From the NCBI RefSeq assembly GCF_000699445.3, contig NC_067195.1:62781591-62845590 (forward strand): a stretch of DNA of 64,000 nt. The letters run 5' to 3'. Source of the DNA: Schistosoma haematobium. Lineage: Eukaryota > Platyhelminthes > Trematoda > Strigeidida > Schistosomatidae. Position numbers and translations under genes: made by a program. Below the pieces are notes generated by a model. That model did not search any database. It had not been told where the DNA came from and saw only the letters and a list, made by a program, of their open reading frames with translations. Each line of letters starts with the position of its first letter. Position 1 is the first letter of the stretch. Positions 10,591-22,009 of this stretch are shown piece by piece.

Positions 10591-11339
10591 ATGTTGAAAA
10601 ATAATGATTTTTTAATTTTAGACTTCATTAGGTCCCACATCTTTCTTTAAAACAAGAGTTACGGTCACATTATGAAGTAACTCGCCCTCCGATACCGGAC
10701 TACACGATCTAACTGGTTTGTTAACAGAGACATACCGATTAAAGGTTGACAAAGTTTAAAAATACCATAGTTACGATACTTCAACTAACAAAGGATCACA
10801 TACCCCTAAGTTTATCACGCTGAATATTTTCCCACACGTGCTGATCACGTCAACAGTAGCAAAACCTAAGGGTAACCGGGAGTCTAAACATCTGATTGAT
10901 GCAGTCGATTATCCGCAGTAACATTAAACTCCCAATCCTGTTCATGAGAACACATACTTGGTAACATAAACTTACCGAGCTCTTATCTGAGAAAGACTCA
11001 AAGTATAGTGTGGATGGGAACTACTGAAGATTTTGAGGTCCAGGGCTTGGATCGTCTAGTCTTTTTTCGCGAACTGTAGGTCAAAAGCAAGTGGTTTTGG
11101 CCTTGGTTTGCAAATTGTTTTATTTCAGCCCGGTTAAAACTATTCACATCATTAACTCTATCGTGGCTCCCTGTGAATATCCAAAATATTATGTCCCCTT
11201 TCCTTAGATTCCGAAACTTCGGGAGATGATTTTTCGACAGTAAATGATTTCAAAGCCACTTTGGGTGTAACACGGGCCCGTTAAGTGGTCTTCGGATCTT
11301 CTATACAGATGATTGGAGAATACTCAGTGGGTTATTGAA
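10591..11339. other. Intergenic, nothing recognised
   Basis: No coding frame or repeat that I can assign. Slightly less AT-rich than the surroundings. Confidence 0.4.
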
Positions 11340-11620
11340 GATAGGTCTGAACATAGACACTGACAAGCCGGATGCAACTGCTGTCACAGAAACTGGGTTT
11401 TTAACAGCTTGAGTTGATTGGTTAAGAGTCGACCTCAAACAACTAAGCACATGTCAAAATGATAGAGATCAAGTATTCACTCTACTGTGAGGCGGGTGAG
11501 GCCTTGCTACACAGTTTTAACAGTTAGTCATCAGTTGGTCGATGTTTAAACTTAGGAGACTTGAGTTCACCTACAGTAGGTTGGAAAAACCCGAGGACCA
11601 AGTTTTCTGTAAATTTCTCC
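11340..11620 (+). pseudogene. Possible decayed CR1-like endonuclease fragment
   Basis: Translation around 11358-11400 gives TDKPDATAVTETG, close to the PD(V)IAVTETWL motif that holds the catalytic Glu of APE-type endonucleases in CR1/Jockey elements. Around 11548-11595 it gives KLRRLEFTYS in the position expected for the following strand. Stops and frame changes interrupt it. It could be part of the same family as the RT at 4.4-5.8 kb. Moderate to low confidence. Confidence 0.4.
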
Positions 11621-12167
11621 GAAAAGAAAGTAGTTGGTGCGGTTATCTATAGTACTCTGGTGCAAGATATGTATCCCCTTGTCAGAACTCATATTGACCC
11701 AGGCTTTCATTATATGACAACCACTGTCAGAACTAACACAAGCTCAGCCTCCTGTCCTTTCCAAACTGAATTCCATAGAGTGACAAGTCGAAATTCTGTA
11801 GAAGGACGTGAATTTGTCATTAGAGATCTCACCAGCCATTTATACAGTCATCAAGCCCCATTATTTCGTTCCACCCATCTCCAAATTTTGACATAATCTA
11901 TCCCCTTATAAAGGAAAGGGACTCACTAACATTTTGTCATACAGATGTGTGCTAAAAACTTTTTATGTACACTATGGAAACTGTGTGAAATTTTCAGCAT
12001 AATCAGTTTTAAGCATCACTTTGAAAAATGCTTTTTTTTAGTAGGGTGAACACTAATCTATTCATCTATAATTATTTCGAAGTACCGTCGATTGAAAATT
12101 GAAGTTCCCATTTTGTTTAATTCTCACTCTTTATTAGTGCGCACTTTGTGGTATCACTCGTGTAGGC
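11621..12167. other. 5' flank of RPL13A
   Basis: No gene seen. The last ~50 bases hold TTCTCACTCTTTATTAG, a pyrimidine-rich stretch that could be the ribosomal-protein transcription start, and GTGTAG two bases before the ATG, which could serve as a splice or trans-splice acceptor. Neither is proven. Confidence 0.35.
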
Positions 12168-12882
12168 ATGAGTTTCCAAAAGAAGGTAATGGGGGACTGA
12201 ATTTAAATTATCCATAATATTAGCCCATAATTATAGATGCACAAGGCCATCTTCTTGGTCGTTTGGCCTCTGTTGTGGCCAAAACACTGCTCAATGGTCA
12301 GAAAGTAGTCGTAGTACGGTGTGAAGGCATCAATATATCAGGATCGTTTTATCGAAACAAATGTAGGTCACCGCTGTTAAGTTTACTTCGTAGTAAAATA
12401 TCTCGACTTCCTTAGGAAGCGGATGAACACCAACCCATCGAGAGGTCCATATCACTTCAGAGCACCCGCAAAAATATTCTGGCGTACTGTCCGTGGTATG
12501 CTTCCTCACAAGTTATACCGTGGAAAACAGGCTCTTGACGGACTCAAAGTTTTCGAAGGCATACCTCCTCCATACGACAAGAAGAAGCGCATGGTTGTTC
12601 CTTCAGCTTTACGAGCAATCCGGTTGAAGCCAGGACGAAAGGTTGTTTGTCTAATTGCATTTAACTTTTCCATAGTTTTCTGTATTATCTCGTTTGTCTA
12701 ACGATGTCGGGTGGAAGTATAAGAATGTGATCGAAAAGATGGAGAATCGTCGGAAAGCCAAGGCAGCTGTCTGGTATAAAAGGAAAAAGCTTCTGAAGAA
12801 ACCGAGCGAGGTTGTCAGAGGACGAGCTAAAGAAGCGATTGCACCATATCAAGCAATTCTTAAACAGTATGGTTACTCTTAG
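12168..12882 (+). CDS. RPL13A: Ribosomal protein L13a (uL13), complete four-exon gene
   Basis: Structural protein of the 60S subunit. Exons are 12168-12185 (MSFQKK), 12224-12362, 12394-12641 and 12676-12882, 612 nt in all, giving 203 residues, the same length as human RPL13A. Introns are only 38, 31 and 34 nt, each GT-AG. Splicing restores [40 protein letters not shown] (split-codon intron T|TA), then [34 protein letters not shown] and RLKPGRK followed by [14 protein letters not shown]. All are conserved L13a blocks. The C-terminus is the usual basic helix ending KQYGYS. No stop or frameshift remains after splicing, so it looks functional, not a processed pseudogene. Exon 1 is the least certain because it is only six codons. 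Vertebrate RPL13A introns host snoRNAs; these are too short for that. Confidence 0.93.
12186..12223 (+). other. RPL13A intron 1 (38 nt)
   Basis: GTAATGG...TATTAG, phase 0. A second AG at 12235-12236 is not used, because the protein needs PIIIDAQG. Confidence 0.75.
12363..12393 (+). other. RPL13A intron 2 (31 nt)
   Basis: GTAGGTCACC...ACTTCGTAG, phase 1; joins T to TA to make Leu in RNKLKYL. Read through, it would put a stop in the frame. Confidence 0.85.
12642..12675 (+). other. RPL13A intron 3 (34 nt)
   Basis: GTTGTTTGTC...TTCCATAG, phase 0, between LKPGRK and FSVLSRL. Confidence 0.85.
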
Positions 12883-14159
12883 ACTTGTATATTATGAGGC
12901 TTTACAAACACATCTTTTACGGATAATCACCGGCTTTTATTTTGTTAATGAAGCTTAGTGCTGTTGTTTGTAGCTTAAAATTTAAGCGGGTCCAAGACTA
13001 ATCAGGATTATTTGGTTGTCACAAGAATAAGTTGTAATGAGCTGTTTTTGTTATCGACTAGGGAATAGTTAACCAAAAGAATAGTTATCTTTTCATTTAG
13101 GTGGGTGACTAATTTTTCGTATGCTTTCATTATGGGTTTACTTCGTGGAATCTGTCGCAATGCATGGTTTGTTTAAAAATCCCAGTCTTTTGGAATGAAT
13201 AGGAGAACATTAGTCATGGCGACTCCTCTTGGATTGGCGAGACTTATTGAAACGCGTCTACTCAGAATCTGATGTTTATTGACTGCATGTCGGATACTTT
13301 AATTGAACTCACTCGTTTGCAAACCGAGGGTGGATATCGATTTTCACATGCTATACATTTTCTGTAGCTTTAATCTATCCTTCATCAGGAGTTACCCCCC
13401 TTGTACTTTGTGGTTTATTATTCAAAATCGGGGTATTTCTTGTGCTTATAGTACCATGAGGTTGGAAACGTTCATTTAAGTTCGACAACATTGTATAGAA
13501 ACTATTATTCCCGGTCTATTCCTGGCGTAGCAACTGTAAAAAGGTTTTGGTGGCCGTTACTTTATTCGACCATGAGGTCATTCAATTATGGAGTTACCTG
13601 TGATGTTTAATTCGCCTGAGTTTACTTAAGGCGTTCGTATCAGGTACGTCAGTTTTTCTGTCTAAGCATCGTATTAGTCTGCTTCGTTTATATGTTATCG
13701 TCCTACAAGTTTTGTGCCGATACATTGTTATTAAAACCACCAATAATGCTGTTCTCACTCTTCACCCGTTGTGCATGCAATGCAAGTTCCAAATGTATGC
13801 TTTATTAGCAGCTAAATAACGTAAAAAAGCATTAGCTTAATGGGAATTTTAGCAGCGAAGTGCATAAATCATTCCACCTAACTTATACTATTTTTTCAGG
13901 ATGGTCAGATGGTTGTAGAATCACAAAATTCCTTAATACGCGAAATTCCGAAATACAAATAATTTTTAAATGTTCTTTAACAAAAATACAGCTGAACTGT
14001 GGCCGCCTTGAATACAAAGCTGCCGTTGTGCGGTTGTAAATGTTCTTTGGTGATTAGTACGGGACAGAACCAGCATGTGTGAAATTTTCAAGCCTTGTTA
14101 CTGATATACAACCGGTAGATGCTTGTTCACTAACGTCTGAGAGACAGGGCTTGGTGTAT
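12883..14159. other. 3' flank of RPL13A and intergenic DNA
   Basis: No AATAAA appears in the first ~100 bases after the stop. The region is of mixed composition, without a protein-like frame or a repeat I can place. Confidence 0.4.
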
Positions 14160-14621
14160 ATATAATACACAGGGTCAAGTTGCCACACCCCATTAACAGC
14201 GAGATAAAATTGTCAGAGTAATATGTCGTCGAAGAAGTATGGATTCGTGTAACAGGAAAAATTCACGAGGCAATTTATAGACTGAGGAACTAAAGAAAGG
14301 TAAGGAGCTAATTTACGTGTACCAATGTGGGCGATTTTAAGCCATATCATCCGAAGTCTAATCATAGGTCACAATAATCACGCGCTCTCCACCCTCTCAG
14401 TGCTTCTTCTTGGTTTGACTTCAAAGCTTTCTTCCAACCTACCACCTCAGCCATCATTGAGCTTCATGATGGTCGGTGGACCGGGACACGTAATTCTCAT
14501 CATAGCTTCTCCAGTCAACAAAGTTCCACTGCATCAATCGATTAATCACCCTTACCTAGTACTCTGCGTATAACTCCATAATTACCAACTCTATGCTCTC
14601 AAATGCGCGAACAATTCGAAA

Positions 14622-14813
14622 TCAACTATGTTGGATTACTGAAAATCTATTAATATTCTCTATTCTCAAAGGGCATGTTTCACCAGCATCAAGTATAATG
14701 GAGCGAACCACTGGGTAGTATAATATTCCTTTGGCACACTTATCTCGCCTGTGCCGCAAGTGACAGAAGCTAGCTGGGGTTTGTGACTCTGCTGATATTT
14801 CTTCAGACACCAA
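14622..14813 (-). pseudogene. RT C-terminal fragment of degenerate SR2-like element
   Basis: The open piece of 63 residues contains VVRSIILDAGETCPLRIENI, equivalent to AAVRSVLL...ETWPLR of the clade. It begins in the ISAE region that corresponds to DEISARIRKA in the later copy. It is a relic, not a gene. Confidence 0.6.
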
Positions 14814-16552
14814 CCCACTAGGGTTGATGAAACTTCCAACTAAAGTGGAGTAATCAACACATTTGTCTGCTCTGCACCGTGTGGAGTTAAATTAACATAT
14901 CTCAAACATGCTATTGTATTGCATTTTTTAGTGTCCTCACCGATAAGAACTGTATCATCTATATGTCATCAGGAAAACCTCATGTTAGAAAGTTGACTTC
15001 CTCTGAAAGAATGTCTATGACAAAGTTAAATAAAAGTCGGGAAAGCAGACAATACTGATCGGAACTTAAAGTTGTCAATTCCGATGACAGTTCGCTGCAA
15101 GCTCTGACTTGACAAATAGTGTTCGAGCAGAACTTGTACAAGAGAAATGTACTTTTTTGTAGGTTTTTAAATAAAAAGCTTTCATAAGACCTTTCGATCT
15201 ACAAAGAGGATCCACAAATACAGCTGTTGTTGGGAGTCATTGGGTGTGTATATGTTCAGGAATTTTACAAGACCTGATTAACTGGTCTATACATTGGTCC
15301 CTGTGTTTAAAACCAGCCAGTTTTCCTAAGTTCGCTCTTCATGAGCTCTAATAAAGTGTTGGATAATGATTGTGACTAATATTTTAGACACTGTAAGTCA
15401 AACTAATCCCTCTGTGGTCATCACGGTAGTACTTTTGTCAACTTGAACGATTAGCTATCGAGACCAACCGGATCAGATTACGTCCAATTACCAGATACTA
15501 GCTAGTATCTCAGTGAATCCAACAGCTGAAACCAAACTACTATCCTTACATATCCTCCGGGTTAATCCATTAGGACTTGCTGTTCTCCTTCACAGTGAAT
15601 AGTCTATGACATTCCATTTCATTAAAAGTCGAAGGGCTCATCTGGACATTCCGTTTAAGTTGTCTTGTAAAAGTAGGGAACTGAACATTAGCTGAAGGAA
15701 AGTTAGATTGTTCTTCAAAGTGCTATCCTAATTGTTTCAGTCTACTAGAGCGGATCATTGCGTCATCTGTCCCAGAAGGTCTCACTAACACTGGTTTTTA
15801 ACGCCTATTTCCTTGATAAGTTCAAGGAGTTGTTTGTAGTTACATATCACCCACGCCTTTCCTGCATCTTTTTCTTTCGCTGTCAATCACTACTCACGAT
15901 CATTGTATAGACTTTTGTCAGTCTACTTCCAAGTTGCCTTCACTCCTCGTTCTCCGAGCTTCATGTGATGAGTTTTCTAGCATCCATTAGTTCGGTAGAC
16001 ACTTAAGATCTGATTCTTCTTTACCTTTTGGCCATATTTACTCATACATACCACTAATATTTTCAAAATCGTCTGGATATCATACCAACCCATCTCAGGA
16101 TAAACGTCAATATGACGATTGATTAATGTTTCCTTTATTTGTTCCTGAAGGATATTCTTGCAGGTTTCGTTGTTGGGTTGAACTCTAAGAAGTTTTCTTG
16201 CTGTACAAATGTGTGCTCGTAATAGAGGATGACCAGAGTCTGAACATATGCCCTCTCCAACGATGGCTGATAACGATATGGTCTACGTGTTTCCATGGTC
16301 GACTAGGTTGTGGTCACCATGTTAGATGTCTCTTTATGCTTAAAGTTGATACTTGATCAGCATAAGCGGTTCGCTGGTCGTAGCTGCAATAGATGGTCGC
16401 CGTTGTATGTTCGTTGGGCTGGGACACTAAGACCTACTTATGGTGTAAATTGCGGATTAGGTCGTGAAATTCTCGTACTATGATTGCTAAGTCTAAGCGT
16501 TTGGCCTTTTGTAGGAGTGCAGGAAGCTTTCCGTAAAACTCGTCCTCTACTT

Positions 16553-16705
16553 GTTGAGTGGTAGTCTAATGGTGCGGGTGTTCAACACTCCGTTAGATCT
16601 CGTATTCGATTTCCGCCCCACCTACTTTGGTTCCGCAAATCGTGTATTAGTGTGGCTCATACCCAAGTAGCTGAGAAACGAGTTAAAAGTGAACATTCTT
16701 TACTT
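16553..16705 (+). mobile_element. tRNA-like SINE nested in the degenerate SR2-like element
   Basis: About 153 bp are present here but absent from the corresponding place in the 24.7-kb copy. The insert starts with a tRNA-like head: an A-box-like TAGTCTAATGGTG, then GTATTCGATTTCC resembling a B box, and CCGCCCCACC. Flanks repeat imperfectly: CCTCTACTT (16544-16552) and TTCTTTACTT (16696-16705). The rest reads out of the host alignment until ATCCGAACTGCAGTCAGTG resumes it. It could be the schistosome SM-alpha-type SINE; I do not see an intact hammerhead core. Confidence 0.55.
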
Positions 16706-17750
16706 CATCCGAACTGCAGTCAGTGGAAACGCAGGCAGAGAAAACGAAGTGGCACCAGTGAGTGTTCCCACCTTTCCATATTGTTCTTAATCCGCCCTAC
16801 TCAGTTGGACAGTTCAAAAGCGACTGTTGGTTGAGATCCAGTATACCGCTGATGAACTTTGTTCTATATCTACCCCAGTCACTCTGCGAAAAGTGGCATC
16901 AAAGTTTCTAGATACACAGAGAGTAAGTCGTACCGGTTCTCTGTATCTACTAGGTGAGCGGTGGTAAGTTACCCCACTTAGGTACATACTCGTCGACGGT
17001 GCGTAATTCTAGAGACCTAGCTCATGAAGTCTTGGCCTATTTGTCATAAAGTTTGAACATTAGCAGCCTCAACATGTTGTTTAGGGTGCGGTTTCAAGAG
17101 ATAATAAATAAAATTTGGTGAACTCGAGTCGTTAAGATTTTCGGCACGTGGTGATAAAGTAAGGGAAGAGTTAGTCATGGGTACAGGAGAAATATTAAGA
17201 GATGGCGAAGGGACGTGATCCCGATCTAAGTGATCTCTGGCGTTGCCAGAAGTATCATGGCGGCTCTCGTTCCCCGACTGCTCATATTGTGGAAGGACCT
17301 GAGAAGGAAACTAGATAAGCAATGGTCGTACCGATCTGGCAGCTCCCACGGAGTCCAGGAAACGACTACTTGTGATTGATCAAACAGCATTTCTGTGGGA
17401 AGTTTTTAATATGTTAACTCCGTGCTTCAAAATACCCTATCACCGCAGACCAACATCCGTAGGGTAAAGTGAGGTGTTACATTTTGAGAACCAACGTTTT
17501 CTAACCTCTTCCTTTCATTGTATGAGAGCGACATCGCAGCAGATACTGGTTGTTTAATGGAGATACCTTACTACCATTAAACTCCAGTACAGACAAAAGC
17601 ATAACTTCCGTCCTTTCACCTCAAGTTGCTGCTTCTCAACTGACCTGTGTGAAGTGATAGGAATTGAAAGAACAGTTGTTTCAGCCAATATAGCTCGATT
17701 GCCAAGACAAACTACTTCGTAAAAGTAGCAACTACAAGCGGAAAGATAGA

Positions 17751-18743
17751 TAAAATCATTACTGTTTAGTTTTTTTCAATTTCATTAAACTTTCTTCCTA
17801 GCTAAATCAGAAAACATATGTAGTTCATACTTTAGATGAACTGCATATTTGTTATCTTGATTCTTGCCATCAAATTGAACAAAAGGGCAAATATTTAAAA
17901 CTTTAATTATATAGTGTTCATTGTCAATTTTCATTAGTGAAGTGGTGTTAAGAATTTTGTGGCGTTGTATAAAACAGTGGCTCACTCGTTGGATATGTAC
18001 ATAATTAGTTTATTTACAAATCAAGTCACAAATTCTCTTTAAATTAACTCATCGATTTCTTACAACATGGTCAAATGTTTCCATCAGCATATCCTACAGT
18101 GAATCCTCTCTGAAGAAAGTACATACTGAATAAGTAGATTAGTGTTGTGCACTCTCAATAGCCACACATAATGTCAAAGACATTAATAAGAAATTCTGAA
18201 CAACTATTCTCACAGGTCGAACTGACAGGTCTGTAAAAACGAATTTTCATGCCCATTCCGCATATTTTTGGTCCATCAAATGGTCACTCATATAAAATTA
18301 AAGTGGCTTACGTCTCGTAATTCACGTTATTTTGTGGCGATAAATATGTTGACATTACCGTTGGAGGACCAAACTAATTCACTTATCAGTGTACAAACTT
18401 AGTATGAATCCAATGATTAAGAAATGTTTAAGTGATACCTATAATAGTGATGTTTGTATTTCAATTCAGAGAGTATAGTAAATAATTGTAACATAAGGTA
18501 GAAACAAAGTAACACCTTGCTAGTGGATTAACTCCTTTTCATTGTGAAGAAGCAATTACTCAATTATATATTTTATTGTGGATTATGCTCATTTGATTAA
18601 CGTAAAGCTTAGTTTAAAAATTACCTATTGTACAGCTTGATAATAAATTCTTTGAAGAGAAATCCTTTCACTAAACTTCGTGTTTTTAATAATAATCTGT
18701 TTTATTCCAAATTGAGCATTGAGTAAATAGTTATTAATAACAA
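17751..18743. other. AT-rich intergenic DNA
   Basis: No supported gene. The small open frame at 17785-17985 (minus) lies directly beside the dead SR2-like element and shows no recognisable domain. Confidence 0.4.
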
Positions 18744-18891
18744 TATATTTGTAATATCCCAGTGGGTAGAAAAATTAAATTTTTGAGTTTCCTGATGCTT
18801 CTTGATTCAATGTGTGCCACTTCTTCAGAGAATAAACGTCAAAAAATTTTGAAAATTTGGTTTTTCTACTCATTGGGATATTACAAATATA
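18744..18891. mobile_element. Short inverted-repeat (MITE-like) element
   Basis: Left arm 18744-18785 begins TATATTTGTAATATCCCAGT. The right arm, read inverted from 18891, begins TATATTTGTAATATCCCAAT. The arms are about 40 bp with a few mismatches and enclose ~65 bp. The core has CTTCTTGATTCAATGTGTGC and CACTTCTTCAGAG, the latter reminiscent of PLE pseudo-LTRs. A related end occurs at 27797-27838. It could be a MITE or a short PLE-terminal remnant. Confidence 0.55.
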
Positions 18892-20587
18892 TAAGCAATC
18901 TGTCTTATGTTTACTTTAGACACAAAATTTACTGATCTTGTAGCTGGACATTTTTATGTTTTTAACTCTTAACGATTAATGTCATTTTGCGGTGTTGTTT
19001 TACATGGACAATGATCCAGTTTTCTGACAATTCTTATATCAAAGAATTCTATGTCTTACACTATTTTACCTTATTGTTATAAGTAAATTTTACTTTAAAG
19101 ATTATTGTTCATTAGTTTTTAATACATTCATTTTCATTAAATTACTATGTAACTAACTAGATAGTAACAAAAACAGTTATATCATTTATGAAGATTTGAC
19201 TAGTCAAATAAATGATGTATATATTCTGGCAATTAGTTTAAGGAGTGTGTAAATTGAGAATCTACTCAAATTTTTCTAAGTAAACATTCATTTCGTTTTA
19301 AATACTCTCAAAAGTTTCACTTTGGGATCCAATGGCTTGTAACACTTCAAATAAGCACAACTAAACATTGTTACTGACAGGCGAGTAAAAATATTTCTAT
19401 TATTTGATTATTTACAGTAAGCTTCCTCAACAGTTCCCATCAATGAAGACCGTAATTAATGTAGGCTTTTAATCCATTGAAGTCGTTCAGTTGCACTAAT
19501 TCTTTGTTTTCCTTCAAAAAGATTTTGAGTTTAAATGTCAATTCGTTTCTCGTTTTGATTTCTTATCTTTGAATTATTCATCCTATTTTTATTTATTTTC
19601 TGCTATCGTTAAAACCATTATTTCAGTTTCTCTCCTTTTTACTATCCGTACTATGATACGTTGTGGTGTGGTAACTTGGATGAATTCATATTTTACTGTT
19701 TTACGTCTTTTATAGCCTACAGACTAACTGATACTCTGTTATTAATGATTTCAAATTATAGGTAATAGTAAACAATAGCTACAACTCATAAGTGATGAAA
19801 CTCGAACAACTTCATGTCCAGAAATTTGTTTCTGAAGTGTTGTAATCTACCATTTCGTTTTTAGCTCGTAAAAGTCCTATTCACATCAAATGCTCATGGT
19901 ACGTTATGCGTAAAAAACCTAAATCGTACTAAGAAACTGTCTCAAGATATAAATAATTGGAACGATCAATTATTTTATATTAAATGAACGAACAAAGTGG
20001 ATTCATTATTGAGACACCGAGACGTCATATATGTAAGTTCCGCAGTATGTCAAGGACAAGTACAAACAAGTAACTAAACTGCTCATAGATATGAACCGAA
20101 AACGTCAGTTTAACAAGAGGTGAAATGGTTTATAGAAACGCTCTTTTTAAAGTAGGCTCTACATAAAAATGTTTTCTGGCTATGACAAGATAAACATTCG
20201 CTCACATCACTAATCCTAATGTGTTTCGATATTTATCACAATAACTTCGATATATTCTTCATCTTTTTCTTCTCAGTCTTAAGTATTTGTGGTAAACATA
20301 CCCTTCATTTATTTCTTTTAACCCCGGCACTTGAACTATTGCCTTTCATTGCAGGGTCTCGTAATATACTGATAATTGTCCTATTGACTGATGGAATATT
20401 TTGATATTTAAATACTTCGTATACTTATAATTCCATATAAAATTTTTATTCGGATCAGGGATTCTAGTTTATTTACTTTACATCAAACTTTTAGAAATTA
20501 TTGTGTAAATATAAATAACTTTAGATGAAATATGTTAGTAATCTGATACAGATAATGTGATTACAATGTAAAGCTGACTAGCCTAGA
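18892..20587. other. AT-rich intergenic DNA
   Basis: No supported coding frame, RNA gene or assigned repeat. Confidence 0.4.
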
Positions 20588-20809
20588 TCACTGTGTAATC
20601 GATCGAAATCTCCCCAAGTTACGAAAGCACTGGAATAAAATCGCACAGTCTATGGTGTCAGCCAGTCTGCGTCCATTCAGTAGTCTATTCAAAGTTTTTT
20701 GAATTGGATTCATCTGAAAATATATATGGTTTTCACACTCAATCATAGTTAAATTGATACAACAGATATCAGGAGACCAAAGGAGGATGAAATAGACTAA
20801 AAACTTCAT
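20588..20809 (-). CDS. Candidate small secreted protein (hypothetical)
   Basis: A 73-codon frame with an ATG start. The N-terminus, MKFLVYFILLWSPDICC, looks like a signal peptide: Lys2, then a hydrophobic core to about residue 12. The remaining ~50 residues contain Cys at 25, 55 and 61 besides Cys16 and Cys17. They end in a basic stretch, NLGRFRSITQ. I recognise no family. Schistosomes make many small secreted peptides, so a first exon or a whole gene is possible. The sequence ATTTTCAG inside the frame could be a splice acceptor, and nothing nearby confirms transcription. Chance remains a real alternative in DNA this AT-rich. Confidence 0.25.
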   Translation of the reverse strand: MKFLVYFILLWSPDICCINLTMIECENHIYFQMNPIQKTLNRLLNGRRLADTIDCAILFQCFRNLGRFRSITQ

Positions 20810-21117
20810 AACTTTCTAACACCACGTTCAATAACTTAGAGGGTATATACCTTGTGGTTTCATGATGCTAATTGTCTGTCTCATGCTTTTGTAAACTCCA
20901 GAAAGCTTGGCCTGATGATCTACTGACTGACATTAGTGAGCATAACAAAAAATCACAAGTTCGCAAAATACGTTCTATTTTCGATATTATTGATAAATAA
21001 CTTGCAAATGGCTCATTGGAATTGTCCTTTAATATTTGATATTATAATTATCTGCCAACATGAAAACTTTTAAATATCAATAATCGGTCTACTTAAACAT
21101 ATGAACAGTAGTGATGC
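20810..21117. other. Intergenic, nothing recognised
   Basis: AT-rich, no feature that I can support. Confidence 0.4.
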
Positions 21118-21425
21118 TTTAGTGAACAAGAACACCAGTGGGGACACTCGAATGTATTTAACACAACATTACAGGACTTGTTAATAAAATCCAACAATCA
21201 TAAGGTAAATGCCTCATTTGCAGAATGTCCACCAGTTGTCTCAAAATGACCCAGACTTCATTGTTCTTGCATTTTCATACAAATTGCATTCTGTTTCCAT
21301 TCTTTACTGTTCGATCCTCTTGTCTCTCTGCTGCCGGACCTGTTCACGACTAACATCATATACTACTTATGTCAACATAAGTAGCACACACCACAATGCT
21401 GTAACATGTATTGTACATGAGTGAA
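21118..21425 (+). mobile_element. 3' fragment of the CR1-like family
   Basis: Shares GTGAACAAGAACACCA.TGGGGACA, the GTAAATRCYTYATTTGCA stretch and AGTAGCACACAC with 5512-5790, in the same order and strand. Only the 3' tail is present, so it is a severely truncated insertion of the same family, with independent decay. Confidence 0.7.
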
Positions 21426-21992
21426 CGAATTGAGAATTTTTTCATGATCTCACTGCACATTTTTGTACCAAAGTCAACATATTACTTTGACCTAAAGTTT
21501 TTTCTAGAATCTTGTAAACAAGTGTTAGGAGGTCCAGTTGAGTAAAATAAGTCTCAGAAGATGGACGAAACTGAGTGTTTTTCAGTTTGTGGCTCCATAT
21601 GATCCTCTGGTTTTTACATGTCTCAGAATTACTGATGTAAAAACACGAGATAATAGTGTAGATAAAAGACCAGTTGTTGTTATTCACTATTTGAATATTT
21701 CTAACTATTACATTCTACTAGATTTGTTACATTCTATCTTTTGTATCTATTAATATCTGCGTTTAGTTGAACGTCATGCTGTACATTGTTATGAGTACCT
21801 CGATTTTAGTCTATTTAAGATTTATTTTATGCAAGTTATTTTACAACGCGTCGGATACTCAAAACATTTTTGGTACTCGAATCACATTAGCATAAAGATG
21901 CCTTATTTATTTTAGGTTGGTAATACTTAGCTTTCATCCACTAGGTATCTGATCATAACCCTGTTCCTGGAACTTCGTCTTGAACAAGCGGA
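21426..21992. other. Intergenic, nothing recognised
   Basis: The overlapping open frames at 21442-21687 (minus) and 21538-21753 (plus) run antisense to each other and show no family features. Confidence 0.4.
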
Positions 21993-22009
21993 TCAGTCAG
22001 TCAGTCAGC
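21993..22009 (-). repeat. (TGAC)n tail of SR2-like element
   Basis: TCAG repeats on the plus strand, that is, GCTGACTGACTGACTGA on the element strand, immediately after the conserved GTCCTACGTTGTA. It marks the 3' end of the insertion. Confidence 0.8.

Larger units (their letters stand above)
14160..17750 (-). mobile_element. Highly degenerate SR2-like (RTE clade) retrotransposon
   Basis: Collinear with the better preserved element at 21993-25890. Its 3' end matches near 14166 (GTCAAGTTGCCACACC). An RT C-terminal piece at 14813-14622 reads RSIILDAGETCPLRIENI. Matches at 14800-15080 include CAGACACCAACCCA and AAGTTAAATAAAAGTCGGGAAAG. The 5' part is at 17000-17750 (GTTTCAGCCAATATAGCTCG). Many indels and stops; no frame survives. 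Much older than the 22-26 kb copy. It keeps the GETCPLR segment that the 22-26 kb copy has lost. Confidence 0.75.

Noticed and set aside
12423..12701. Reading 12423-12701 as a separate 92-residue protein
   Set aside because: It is RPL13A exon 3 read through the 34-nt intron; the tail after GRK is intronic.
16653..16705. Hammerhead ribozyme core (AGCTGAGAAACGAG looks like CTGA...GAAAC)
   Set aside because: The CTGATGA box and stem II are not there; only a short resemblance remains.
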